A stretch of 45,107 nucleotides of DNA, taken from NCBI GenBank assembly GCA_964343195.1, contig CAYFIR010000041.1, forward strand, positions 1-45,107. The letters run 5' to 3'. The notes below the pieces were generated by a model. That model was not told the DNA's origin and ran no database searches. It saw only the letters and a program-made list of their open reading frames with translations. Both the position numbers and the translations under genes were made by a program. The first letter of the stretch is position 1. Each line of letters begins with the position of its first letter. The DNA is from CAYVAP01 sp964343195. Lineage in GTDB: Bacteria > Bacteroidota > Bacteroidia > J057. Shown here piece after piece: positions 1-8,584 of this stretch.

Positions 1-388
1 GGGGGGCATTCGGTGAACCGGGGCGGCCTGCAGGGCTGAATGGAATGCCCAGGTTTCTTTGCCTACTTTCTTTTAAAAGAAAGTAGGTCCCGCTGAAAGC
101 GAAATAGCACTTTCAGAGGTAGCATATTAAAGATCAACTGGCGGAGCTAGAAAAAAGGTAGGTCCCGCTGAAGGCGACATAACACTTTCAGAGGAAGCAT
201 TTAAAAAATCCATTTGCGGAGCTAGAAAAAGAAGTAAGTCCCGCTGAAAGCGAAATCGCACTTTCAGAGGAAGCATATTAAAAACCCGATTGCGGAGCTA
301 AAAAAGAAGTAATGCCCGCTGATCTACGATCCCGCGAAGCGGGGAGGTGACACTGCAACTGGAAAAGCATTTTGGATAAAGTCCAGCT
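1..388 (+). repeat. Dispersed palindromic repeat (family R1), left copy with internal tandem expansion
   Basis: A non-coding block that recurs in inverted orientation at about 11271-11425. Shared parts in order are a GC-rich start (cggggcggc, then a tgccca/tgccga stretch), a palindrome (here a perfect 26-bp one at 62-87, arms cctactttctttt/aaaagaaagtagg), the phrase gtaggtcccgctgaa, and an end resembling actggaaaagc..ttttggata at about 357-378. In this copy the middle is stretched by three near-identical units (separate entry), which the 11.3-kb copy lacks. A further small hairpin (cccgc-gaa-gcggg) lies near 330-342. The copy may extend beyond the left edge of the window. I see no open reading frame of substance in it. 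Confidence 0.8.
83..321 (+). repeat. Three tandem copies of a ~75-bp unit plus a partial fourth
   Basis: Units start at 83, 158 and 234 (periods 75 and 76), each opening with gta(g/a)gtcccgctgaa; a fourth start at 309 runs only to about 321. Each unit has a hairpin (ctgaaag ... ctttcag, with a G-T pair in unit 2), an A-rich stretch and the end phrase gcggagcta. The units differ at a handful of positions. No unique spacers separate them, so this is not a CRISPR array. It looks like slippage or recombination expansion of part of repeat R1. Confidence 0.85.
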
Positions 389-498
389 AAGGAACGGTGA
401 GAAAAACCATTTTCCCACCAGCAAAAACGGATGGAAGGGATGGTGTACCCTTCTCCCGGTTGAAGTAAAAGCGTTATCTTCATAGGAAAAAGACGAAC

Positions 499-1869
499 AT
501 GCGCCTACCCAAGCTATTCCTGATCCTGTTGCTGCTGGGCAACTTTTTTACCCTCATGGCCCAAATGCCGCAGATTCTCAGTCCACGTGAAGCAGCCCGC
601 GTCCATGACACCTGGCTGGAGCACCGCGCTGCGACCGTGCTGCCCATACTGATGGAAAGGTCGGGGATCGACATGTGGCTGCTCATTAGCCGTGAGTATA
701 ACGAAGACCCGGTGTTGGAAACCATGCTGCCTTCGACCTGGATGGGGGCCCGTAGGACCACCATGCTGGTGATTTACTGGGATGGCGACAGTCTGGAAAC
801 GCTGGCCTGTGCACGCTACAGCGTCGGCAGCCTGTTCAAAGGGGCCTGGGACAAGGAAAAGCAACCCGATCAGTGGGAGCGATTGCTAGAGATGATTGAG
901 CAACGAAACCCGCGTCTGATAGCCGTCAATCGGTCCGAGCATTTCGGACTGGCCGATGGCCTCAGCGCCTATCACTACGAAAAACTGATGGAAACCCTGC
1001 CCCAAACCTATCAGAAGCGGGTAGTCTCAGGCCGTGACCTGGCCATTGGTTGGTTGGAAACCCGTACCCCCGCAGAAATGGTCGTCTATCAGCAGGTCTG
1101 CCGCATCGCCCATCAGATCATCGCCGAAGGCCTCTCGGATGAAGTGATCCAGCCGGGGGTGACCACCACCGATGACGTAGTCTGGTATTACCGTCAGCGC
1201 ATCGATGAACTGGGACTGGATGCCTGGTTTCATCCCACGGTGGACGTACAGCGTGCCGACCCGGACAACACCGAAAGCGAACGCAGCTTTTCTCGTCGGC
1301 CAGATCAGGCCATCATTCAGCCTGGAGACCTCGTCCATGTAGACTTTGGCATTACGTACCTGGGCCTGAATACCGATACCCAGGAAAATGCCTATGTCCT
1401 CAAGGCAGGAGAGACTGAGCCTCCCGTCTATCTGCAAGCTGCATTTGAAAAAGGATTGCGGCTCATGGACATCCTTACCGGACAGTTTGAGACGGGCCGC
1501 AGCGGCAACGACATCCTGGCAAGTGCCCTGGCTCAAGCTCGGGGAGAAGGCCTCAAACCGACCATATATACCCATCCCATTGGATATCATGGCCATGGAG
1601 CCGGACCGACCATCGGGCTGTGGGATCAGCAGGGAGGGGTGCCCCACCGCGGCGATTACCCCATGTACCCCAACACCGCCTACTCCATTGAGCTCAATAC
1701 AGCGGTCTTTATTCCGGAGTGGAACAAAGAAATCCGCATGATGATGGAAGAAGATGCCTTTTTCGATGGAGAAACAGTCCGCTACATTGACGGACGACAG
1801 GTAGCGCTATTTCTGATACCCAGACCCCAGTACCACCTGGGAAAAATTGGTGAAAGGCGGGAGCGATAG
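499..1869 (+). CDS. Secreted M24-family metallopeptidase (Xaa-Pro aminopeptidase-like)
   Basis: 456 residues. An N-terminal signal peptide (hydrophobic stretch about residues 5-20, cut near AQ at 21-22) sends it to the periplasm or beyond. Residues about 30-180 form the creatinase-like N-terminal domain and about 185-430 the pita-bread catalytic domain. The dinuclear-metal ligands of M24 enzymes can be placed: D282 (HVDFG), D293 (NTDTQ), H366 (YHGHGAG), E398 (SIELN) and E417/E418 near the end. M24 enzymes cut N-terminal residues preceding proline or act on related amide bonds; the exact substrate cannot be read here. The gene converges on the next one with a 52-bp gap. The start was chosen because the signal peptide follows at once. 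Confidence 0.88.
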   Translation: MRLPKLFLILLLLGNFFTLMAQMPQILSPREAARVHDTWLEHRAATVLPILMERSGIDMWLLISREYNEDPVLETMLPSTWMGARRTTMLVIYWDGDSLETLACARYSVGSLFKGAWDKEKQPDQWERLLEMIEQRNPRLIAVNRSEHFGLADGLSAYHYEKLMETLPQTYQKRVVSGRDLAIGWLETRTPAEMVVYQQVCRIAHQIIAEGLSDEVIQPGVTTTDDVVWYYRQRIDELGLDAWFHPTVDVQRADPDNTESERSFSRRPDQAIIQPGDLVHVDFGITYLGLNTDTQENAYVLKAGETEPPVYLQAAFEKGLRLMDILTGQFETGRSGNDILASALAQARGEGLKPTIYTHPIGYHGHGAGPTIGLWDQQGGVPHRGDYPMYPNTAYSIELNTAVFIPEWNKEIRMMMEEDAFFDGETVRYIDGRQVALFLIPRPQYHLGKIGERRER

Positions 1870-1921
1870 GGTGGGGCGCATGCGGTAATAATGAAAGGTT
1901 AACTGGTAGAGCTAACAGCCC

Positions 1922-3217
1922 CTAATAATCCCCAAACCGATACACCAGCCCCAGGAAGGGGATAGGCAATGGCACCCAGTCCCAACGGCGCTCACCAGTA
2001 TAGAGGTACGTCCCTGTTGAAGGATCGTATTCACGTCTTGGTGAACTGATGCCAATTCCCAATAGCGACACGTCAAAGCTCACATCGGGGGTCAGGATAC
2101 GAAAACCACCTGAAAGGATTAGCAGTTGGTCATCATCGATGTAGTTAACTCCCTCAACCAAAGCGGATGGGAAGAACCAGTTTTCTGAAACCAGGGACAC
2201 CCGCTTGCTGACACGGGTCATACCATTCAAAGAAATGACAGGGCGCAGACCCAAATTCTCATCTCCGGTAACACCGGCGGTGGCTAGGCCCATGCCAAAG
2301 GTCGCGTTGTGCTCAATGTCGCCTACGGTCCCGATGCCATAAGCCAGCACCCCTCCAAGGGCCTCTCCGTCCCCTATTCCGCCCGCCATTATAGCTCCGG
2401 CTCCAAGGTGGAGGCGGTCATTTACCGGGCCTGAATACTTGAAGTTTACGAATGCGGGTATGATGAATGTACCATCGATGAATACCGTAGCCAAAAGCGA
2501 GATCAGCTCAGTTCCGGCTGAGACGGCAAACCGATCCGTGACGCCGAGGTTGATGGAACTGACCGTCAGCATGACGTTCTGGTAGTAGTTCTCGCCCTTG
2601 CGCAGCGGGATGGCCGAGGGCGCAAACAGGTAGCGCGTAGAACTGGGATTGGGAAAGCCATACTGCAACCGTGCCTGAACCTGACGGTCTGTCTCGGACT
2701 GGGTTTCCAGTTCTATCAGGTCTTCCAGTTTGAGGACAAATTCTCCGAATTCATTGGTGATCACCAGATGGTCGGCATCCACAGACTTTACCTGGCCAAT
2801 TAGTCGACTGCCAGTTAGGGCCAGAGCATTGGCCTTCAACGTATCTCCTGCTTCGAACTTCTGCTGTAGGCTCTGCCATGCAGCCAGGAGGCTACTGCCT
2901 TTTTTCTCGATATACTTCCGCAAATTCTCTAGCTCGATCAGTTCAATCGATTGATAGATGAAATTCTCCTTATCGACCAGGAACCACTGGATTACATACA
3001 TGGTTCCATTCTCCACTTCCCTGGACTCCAGCTTAAAAGAATCCACCCTCGAAGCTGGATAAGGCAGGTGCCGATCCAGCCGATAATACTGATACTCAGT
3101 CCGATCGATGGTCGGCCCGACCAGGGGACTCAGGGTGTCTGGTTGGATAGTTTGAGCGAGGAGCCCAGAAATCCCAATCAGAGCAAATGCGAAGAGAAAT
3201 AGCATCGTACGGTTCAT
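1922..3217 (-). CDS. Secreted protein with predicted outer-membrane beta-barrel, unknown function
   Basis: 431 residues with a signal peptide (about 1-22, ending LLAQ). Residues about 138-171 (RLIGQVKSVDADHL and following, ending LIELE) resemble the small Sm/SH3-like beta fold often found at the front of Bacteroidota envelope proteins. From about residue 195 to the end there are alternating hydrophobic, glycine-rich strands (NLGVTDRFAVSAGTEL, HLGAGAIMAGG), and the chain ends VYRFGDY, as expected of a barrel. It stands alone, convergent with the M24 peptidase and upstream, in the same direction, of nothing obviously related. I do not recognise a specific function; outer-membrane location is inferred. 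Confidence 0.75.
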   Translation of the reverse strand: MNRTMLFLFAFALIGISGLLAQTIQPDTLSPLVGPTIDRTEYQYYRLDRHLPYPASRVDSFKLESREVENGTMYVIQWFLVDKENFIYQSIELIELENLRKYIEKKGSSLLAAWQSLQQKFEAGDTLKANALALTGSRLIGQVKSVDADHLVITNEFGEFVLKLEDLIELETQSETDRQVQARLQYGFPNPSSTRYLFAPSAIPLRKGENYYQNVMLTVSSINLGVTDRFAVSAGTELISLLATVFIDGTFIIPAFVNFKYSGPVNDRLHLGAGAIMAGGIGDGEALGGVLAYGIGTVGDIEHNATFGMGLATAGVTGDENLGLRPVISLNGMTRVSKRVSLVSENWFFPSALVEGVNYIDDDQLLILSGGFRILTPDVSFDVSLLGIGISSPRREYDPSTGTYLYTGERRWDWVPLPIPFLGLVYRFGDY

Positions 3218-3331
3218 AAGTCTGGGATAATGGTGGGGCAGGGGTTTATTAACTGCTACGTATAGTTGGGGGGGAATTCCTTGGTTTTGGGGGGGGAGGT
3301 AAACCTTATAGCTCGGAGTAGAGTCGTTTGC

Positions 3332-4522
3332 TCAAAACACCTCCCTCACCTCCATCGCCAGAAACTCCTCCCAGGGGAGTCCCCCTGGGCCGATGAGCAG
3401 GGTTTTGTGCGGCTGGAAGCGATCATGAAATGCCTGCATGCCGTTGGTTTGAGCTTTTGAGGCTCGGCTCTTGACTTCCAGCCCGATGTATTGGTTGCGG
3501 TGGCCGAGGACAAAGTCCACTTCCTGGTTGCGGTCGCGCCAGTAGTATAGCTCCAGGTCATGTGTGAGGGCCTGGTTGAGTAGGTGGGCACCTACGGCGG
3601 ATTCCACCCAGCGCCCCCACTCCGTAGGATTGGTCTGGACCTGTGCGCGCGTCAAAGGCTGTTGAGCACTGAGCAGGGCGGTATTATGCACCTGAAACTT
3701 GGGGCTGGAAGCCCGCTGTCGCAGGGTATTGGGACTAAACTTGGACAGGCCCGACAACAGTCCTGCCTGATGCAACAGATCCAGGTAGTGAGCCAGAGTT
3801 GTGGTGTTTCCGGCGTCTTGCAGTTGCCCAAGGATTTTGGAAAAAGAAAGAATCTGTCCCGAAAATTGGCAGCCCAGCTCAAAAAGGCGCTTCATGAGGG
3901 CTGGTTTGTTGACCTGCGTCAGCATCAGGATGTCCTTGGAAATGCTGGCCTCCACCAAGGCTGCCGAAACATAGTTTTTCCAGCGTTCTTCGTCTTCTGT
4001 CAAGGCTGCTGCTCCGGGATAGCCTCCAAACCACACATATTGCGCTGCATCAAACCCAAAAGCCTCTCGCATTTCGGCAAAAGACCAGTGCCCAAGGTAG
4101 GTGGCTTCGAAGCGGCCAGCCAAAGACTCCGATAATCCTTTTTGAAGTAGCAGGCGAGATGATCCCAAGACGATTACCCGCAGTCCTAATCCAGCCTGGG
4201 TATCGGCGTCCCATTCCCGTTTGACGTATTCGCTCCAGTTCTCGATTTTCTGAGCTTCGTCAATCACCAGCAATCCGTCTTTTGATCCCTCTCGCTGCAT
4301 GGCCAGCCGGGCCTGCTCCCATTGCTGGCTGATCCAGACACCTTGCCCCGCTGTGATGGCATCAGCAGATGCATAATGGCTGGGAAAAGGGATTTGTTGC
4401 AGCAATTGCTGCACCAGCGTCGTTTTTCCCACCTGCCGAGGACCATAGATCACCTGGATGAACTGCCTGGCTTCCTGTTGAGTGCGTTGCTGGATCGACT
4501 GAAAATGAGGGCGTTGGAACAT
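3332..4522 (-). CDS. AAA_14/DUF4143-family ATPase
   Basis: 396 residues, the usual full length for this family. An N-terminal P-loop (GPRQVGKTT, residues 27-35) and Walker B (LLVIDEA, 84-90) are followed by the characteristic GSSRLLLQKGLSESLAGRFE stretch and then the DUF4143 region (about 170-370), which contains a nuclease-like motif (EVDFVLGHRN ... GLEVKSR). Family members occur as scattered, frequently transferred single genes of uncertain role; DNA-related activity is often suggested but not settled. No adjacent partner gene is present. The ATG lies 9 bases from a pair of strong palindromes (4532-4575) that must overlap its promoter or leader, so tight control, possibly autoregulation, is likely. 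Confidence 0.9.
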   Translation of the reverse strand: MFQRPHFQSIQQRTQQEARQFIQVIYGPRQVGKTTLVQQLLQQIPFPSHYASADAITAGQGVWISQQWEQARLAMQREGSKDGLLVIDEAQKIENWSEYVKREWDADTQAGLGLRVIVLGSSRLLLQKGLSESLAGRFEATYLGHWSFAEMREAFGFDAAQYVWFGGYPGAAALTEDEERWKNYVSAALVEASISKDILMLTQVNKPALMKRLFELGCQFSGQILSFSKILGQLQDAGNTTTLAHYLDLLHQAGLLSGLSKFSPNTLRQRASSPKFQVHNTALLSAQQPLTRAQVQTNPTEWGRWVESAVGAHLLNQALTHDLELYYWRDRNQEVDFVLGHRNQYIGLEVKSRASKAQTNGMQAFHDRFQPHKTLLIGPGGLPWEEFLAMEVREVF

Positions 4523-4531
4523 GTTTTACAT

Positions 4532-4575
4532 TTTACTCAATGCAGTGAGTAAATTTACTCAATACATTGAGTAAA
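4532..4575 (-). promoter_or_regulatory. Two abutting 22-bp palindromes (probable operator)
   Basis: 4532-4553 reads TTTACTCA-ATGCAG-TGAGTAAA and 4554-4575 reads TTTACTCAAT-AC-ATTGAGTAAA. The arms are 8 and 10 bp, the two sites touch with no spacer, and both share the half-site TTTACTCA. They lie immediately upstream of the DUF4143 ATPase start codon on the minus strand. Two identical-length dyads in tandem are the usual layout for a dimeric repressor binding cooperatively. No candidate regulator gene lies next to it. Confidence 0.65.
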
Positions 4576-4596
4576 AAGAAATTGGCATATATCAGG

Positions 4597-4842
4597 CTTG
4601 TATCACGGTGATTCCCCATTTGGCTTTTTGGCTTGCTTGCGCCGGACTCCGTCCGGTGCATCATCTTTGCGGACTCCGTCCGCTATGGATTCATACTGCT
4701 TGTAATAAGCTGAGTGCCAATTCACTTAACCTGACTCGGACAGAGTCCGCAGGAGATACACACCGGACGGAGTCCGGCGCGAGCTCCTTTCGAGTCGGAC
4801 ATCATTTTCATAGGGGGAATTGCTGCTTGTACCACGGTGATT
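4597..4842. repeat. Inverted-repeat element with flanking 17-bp direct repeats
   Basis: Two 47-bp arms (4635-4681 and 4738-4784) are inverted copies of each other, identical over the outer 24 positions except one and over the inner 14 except one, with a divergent 9-base middle. Each arm holds two small hairpins built on CGGAC-TCC-GTCCG or its complement. Outside the arms, a 17-bp direct repeat (cttgta[t/c]cacggtgatt) lies at 4597-4613 and 4826-4842 with one difference. The rest of the 537-base gap between the ATPase and pyruvate carboxylase holds no believable gene. The form suggests a REP/MITE-like element; I see no transposase and no second copy in the window. Confidence 0.7.
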
Positions 4843-5059
4843 TTTCTTGCCTGGTTTGCGTTCCGGGTACCAGGAGAACGCTGTCGGGGCAGGATCAAGC
4901 AGGGGAGAAAAGCCCCAACAGCATCTGAATGCACCCCCGGACTTCTGCAGAAAGCCTTGACCTCCCCTCCCATTCCGCCAATTTTTAACATTATCCAAGC
5001 CTGACTTCTGTTTGTGGTAGCCCTTTTCATAAATTAGGCTCGAATCTTACCTGAAACAG

Positions 5060-8000
5060 ATGTCTGAAACCACTATTCGTCGTTTTTCCAAAGTGCTGGT
5101 TGCCAATCGGGGCGAGATCGCCATCCGGGTACTGCGTGCCCTTTCCGAGCTGCGCATCAGCACCATTGCCATTTACAGCTTCGAAGACCGCTACAGCCTG
5201 CACCGCTACAAAGCCGACGAGGCCTACATGATCGGTCCCAAGGAGGAGCCGCTGCGCCCCTATCTGGACATTGAGTCCATCATTTCGGTGGCGAAACGCA
5301 AGGGCGCGGAGGCCATCCACCCAGGGTACGGCTTCCTGTCGGAAAACGTCGAATTTGCGCGGCGCTGCCGCGAAGAAGGCATCGTGTTCATCGGGCCGAG
5401 TCCCGAGGTCATGCACAAACTGGGCGACAAGGTCCGCGCCAAGGACGTCGCCAAGGAGTGCGACGTGCCGCTCATTCCTGACAGTGAGCAGCCTCTCAAT
5501 AAGCTGGCCGATGCCGTAGTGGAGGCCGACCGCATCGGGTATCCGTTGATGCTAAAAGCTGCTTCTGGTGGTGGTGGGCGCGGTATGCGGGTCATTCGCA
5601 GCGAAGAAGACCTGTCCAAGGCATTTTTCGAAGCGAGAAACGAGGCCAAGAATGCCTTCGGAGACGACACGGTTTTTTTGGAGAAATTCGTCGAAAATCC
5701 CAAGCACATCGAGGTGCAGCTGCTGGGCGATACCCACGGCAACCTGGTTCATCTCTGCGAACGGGACTGCTCCGTGCAGCGCCGCTTTCAGAAGGTGGTC
5801 GAGCAGGCTCCTTCGACGCTGCCTCAGGAGGTGCGCGAAAAGCTCTTCGATTATGCCCTGCGCCTGGGTAAGCATGTCGGCTACAACAACGCTGGTACGG
5901 TAGAATTCCTGGTGGACGGTGACCACAACATCTATTTCATCGAGGTGAACCCCCGTATTCAGGTGGAGCACACGGTGACCGAGGTGGTTACGGGCATTGA
6001 CATTGTCCGTTCGCAGATCCTGATCGCGGCGGGCGCCAGGCTGAGTGACCGACAGATTTACCTGACTGATCAAGCCAGCATCAAAACCCAGGGATTCGCG
6101 ATCCAGGTGCGCATCACCACAGAAGATCCTGAACAAAATTTCCAGCCGGACTATGGGCAGATCATCGCCTATCGCTCGGCCTCGGGCTTTGGCATACGAC
6201 TGGATGGAGGTAGCATCTATCCGGGGATGAAGATTTCGCCCTTCTTTGACTCCATGCTGGTAAAAGTGACCGGATCGGGTCGTACCCTGAAGGGAGCCAC
6301 CCAGCGCATCGACCGGGCGCTCCGCGAGTTTCGTATCCGGGGCGTCAAGACCAACATCCAGTTCTTGCGTAACGTCATCAACCACGAGGTGTTCCAGAAA
6401 GGAGAAGCTACGGTGGGCTTTTTGCAGTCTCATCCGGAATTGTTCCAGATCCAGCGGGGCTACGACCGGGGAACCAAGACCCTGCGTTACCTGGGCAATG
6501 TGTTGGTCAATGGCAATCCAGATGTCAAATTCAACCTCGACCCCCAAAAGCTGCGCAAGCCTGTTTCACCCGAATTCAGCAAAGACGAGCCGTTCCCAAA
6601 AGGTACCCGCGACAAGCTGAAAGAGCTGGGGCGTGAAGGATTTACCCAATGGCTCAAGGAGCAGCCTCAGATCCAATATACCGACACGACCTTCCGCGAT
6701 GGGCACCAGTCATTGTTGGCTACGCGCATGCGGACCTTCGATATGTACGAGGTAGCCGAGGCTTATGCACGGCTCAATCCGGGCGTGTTCAGCGTAGAAA
6801 TGTGGGGCGGAGCAACCTTTGACGTGTGCATGCGCTTCCTGAAGGAAAGTCCCTGGCAGCGCCTGCAACTGCTGCGCAAGAAGATGCCCAACATCCTCTT
6901 TCAGATGCTGCTGCGCGGTTCCAATGCCGTCGGTTACAAGGCGTATCCCGACAACCTCGTTGAGCGTTTCATCGTCGAGGCCGCCGAAAATGGCATCGAC
7001 ATCTTCCGGATTTTTGACTCGCTCAACTGGCTGGAAGCCATGAAGGTATCGATCCGCACGGTGCGCGAGCAAACCGATTCGCTGGCAGAGGCCTGCATCT
7101 GCTATACCGGCGACATCACCGATCCGACCCGCACCAAGTACGACCTGCAATATTACCTCGACCTGGCCCGCAGACTGGAAGATGAGGGAGCTCATATCCT
7201 GGCAATCAAGGATATGGCGGGCTTGCTGAAGCCTTTGGCGGCAGAAAAACTGGTCAAAGGGCTCAAGGAGCACCTTTCCATTCCGATCCACCTGCACACC
7301 CACGACACTTCCAGCAATCAACTGACCTCCTATCTCAAGGCCGTCGAGGCCGGAGTAGATGTCGTGGACATGGCGCTTTCGTCCATGTCGGGGCTGACCT
7401 CGCAGCCCAATTTCAACTCTTTCGTGGCCGCCATGCAGGGCCATGAGCGCGAAAATCAGCAGGTGGACCTGCACACGCTGAACCAGTTTGCTAACTACTT
7501 TGAGGTAGTCCGAGAATATTACGGCCCCTTCGAGTCAGAGCTGCGCGCTGGAACCGCCGAGGTCTATGAGCACGAAATTCCCGGAGGGCAGTACTCCAAC
7601 CTGCTGCCACAGGCGCGTTCGCTGGGGCTGGAGGACAAGTTTGAGCAGATCAAGACCAATTATGCCATCGTCAACCACATGTTTGGCGACATTGTCAAGG
7701 TGACGCCGTCCAGCAAGGTGGTGGGCGACATGGCGCTGTTCATGACTTCGAATGACCTGACGGAGCAGGAGGTAATGGAGCGTGGGCATGAGTTGAGCTT
7801 TCCCGATTCGGTAAAAAGCTTTTTCCGGGGTGACCTGGGGCAGCCACATGGTGGATTTCCCAAAGAACTTCAGGACATCGTCCTCAAGGGCGAGCCTGCC
7901 TACACCGACCGCCCAAATGCGCACCTGGCTCCGGTGGACTTCGACAAAGAGTACCGTGAGTTCCAGCACCAGTTCCCCGATCCACGGATGACGTTCCCGG

Positions 8001-8518
8001 ACTTTTTGTCCTACAAGCTCTATCCGAAAGTCTTCGAAGACTACTACGAGCATTTGCAGCAGTTTGACGAGGTGATGAAACTGCCGACGGAGGCATTTTT
8101 CTATCCGCTCCAACCCGATCAGGAGATCCTGGTGCGCATCGATCCGGGTAAAAAACTGCTCATCGAGTTCATGTATGCCCTGGAGCCGGATGAGGATGGC
8201 CGCCGCCCGGTGTACTTCAAGATCAACGGACAGACCCGCGCCATTTACGTCCGCGACGAAAACATCGCCGTCGAGAAGGTGGTCAACCGGAAGGCAAAGG
8301 AGCCCAATGAGATTGGTTCGCCCCTACAGGGCCGCCTGACCAAGGTGCTCGTCGAGCCCGGCGATAAGGTCAAGAAGAACCAGCCGCTGTTCACCATTGA
8401 GGCGATGAAAATGGAGTCAACCATTACCGCCAACTCGGAAGGCGTGGTCAAGGCCGTTCACCTGACAGGTGGGGCCATGGTCGAGTCGGAGGACTTGGTG
8501 GTGGAGATGGAAAGTTGA
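5060..8518 (+). CDS. pyc: Pyruvate carboxylase
   Basis: 1152 residues, the normal length of single-chain pyruvate carboxylase. It makes oxaloacetate from pyruvate, bicarbonate and ATP in the cytosol, replenishing the TCA cycle and feeding gluconeogenesis. Domain order is complete: biotin carboxylase (about 8-460, opening KVLVANRGEIAIRV, with the glycine-rich ATP loop GGGGRGMR around 170), carboxyltransferase from about 538 (DTTFRDGHQS at 542, HTHDTSS metal site, IKDMAG with the carboxylated-lysine position), and the biotin carrier domain at the end with EAMKMES, biotinylated at K1117. Most homologues read RDAHQS where this has RDGHQS; that substitution is also seen in related carboxyltransferases. 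The start gives the standard N-terminus. It is transcribed alone. Confidence 0.97.
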   Translation: MSETTIRRFSKVLVANRGEIAIRVLRALSELRISTIAIYSFEDRYSLHRYKADEAYMIGPKEEPLRPYLDIESIISVAKRKGAEAIHPGYGFLSENVEFARRCREEGIVFIGPSPEVMHKLGDKVRAKDVAKECDVPLIPDSEQPLNKLADAVVEADRIGYPLMLKAASGGGGRGMRVIRSEEDLSKAFFEARNEAKNAFGDDTVFLEKFVENPKHIEVQLLGDTHGNLVHLCERDCSVQRRFQKVVEQAPSTLPQEVREKLFDYALRLGKHVGYNNAGTVEFLVDGDHNIYFIEVNPRIQVEHTVTEVVTGIDIVRSQILIAAGARLSDRQIYLTDQASIKTQGFAIQVRITTEDPEQNFQPDYGQIIAYRSASGFGIRLDGGSIYPGMKISPFFDSMLVKVTGSGRTLKGATQRIDRALREFRIRGVKTNIQFLRNVINHEVFQKGEATVGFLQSHPELFQIQRGYDRGTKTLRYLGNVLVNGNPDVKFNLDPQKLRKPVSPEFSKDEPFPKGTRDKLKELGREGFTQWLKEQPQIQYTDTTFRDGHQSLLATRMRTFDMYEVAEAYARLNPGVFSVEMWGGATFDVCMRFLKESPWQRLQLLRKKMPNILFQMLLRGSNAVGYKAYPDNLVERFIVEAAENGIDIFRIFDSLNWLEAMKVSIRTVREQTDSLAEACICYTGDITDPTRTKYDLQYYLDLARRLEDEGAHILAIKDMAGLLKPLAAEKLVKGLKEHLSIPIHLHTHDTSSNQLTSYLKAVEAGVDVVDMALSSMSGLTSQPNFNSFVAAMQGHERENQQVDLHTLNQFANYFEVVREYYGPFESELRAGTAEVYEHEIPGGQYSNLLPQARSLGLEDKFEQIKTNYAIVNHMFGDIVKVTPSSKVVGDMALFMTSNDLTEQEVMERGHELSFPDSVKSFFRGDLGQPHGGFPKELQDIVLKGEPAYTDRPNAHLAPVDFDKEYREFQHQFPDPRMTFPDFLSYKLYPKVFEDYYEHLQQFDEVMKLPTEAFFYPLQPDQEILVRIDPGKKLLIEFMYALEPDEDGRRPVYFKINGQTRAIYVRDENIAVEKVVNRKAKEPNEIGSPLQGRLTKVLVEPGDKVKKNQPLFTIEAMKMESTITANSEGVVKAVHLTGGAMVESEDLVVEMES

Positions 8519-8552
8519 GACCACTGCGCTGTGAGACCACTTCGTTGCGAGA
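8517..8552 (+). repeat. Short dispersed repeat gagaccact(g/t)cg
   Basis: Directly at the pyruvate carboxylase stop, gagaccactgcgctgt is followed by gagaccacttcgttgc, a degenerate tandem pair. The same phrase (gcgagaccactgcgttgt) occurs inverted at 30238-30282. These are short extragenic repeats of unknown role. Confidence 0.5.
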
Positions 8553-8584
8553 GGGGAGAAGCGAGATAGGACAGACTGCTCTTG

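Noticed and set aside
83..321. Possible CRISPR array
   Set aside because: The 75-bp units are alike along their whole length and have no unique spacers; no cas gene is present.
1870..1921. Possible terminator gttaact...agctaac between convergent genes
   Set aside because: The stem is short with a mismatch and has no T-run on either strand.
4608..4928. Plus-strand open frame of 106 codons between the ATPase and pyruvate carboxylase
   Set aside because: It runs straight through the inverted-repeat element, and its translation is low-complexity and repeat-derived.
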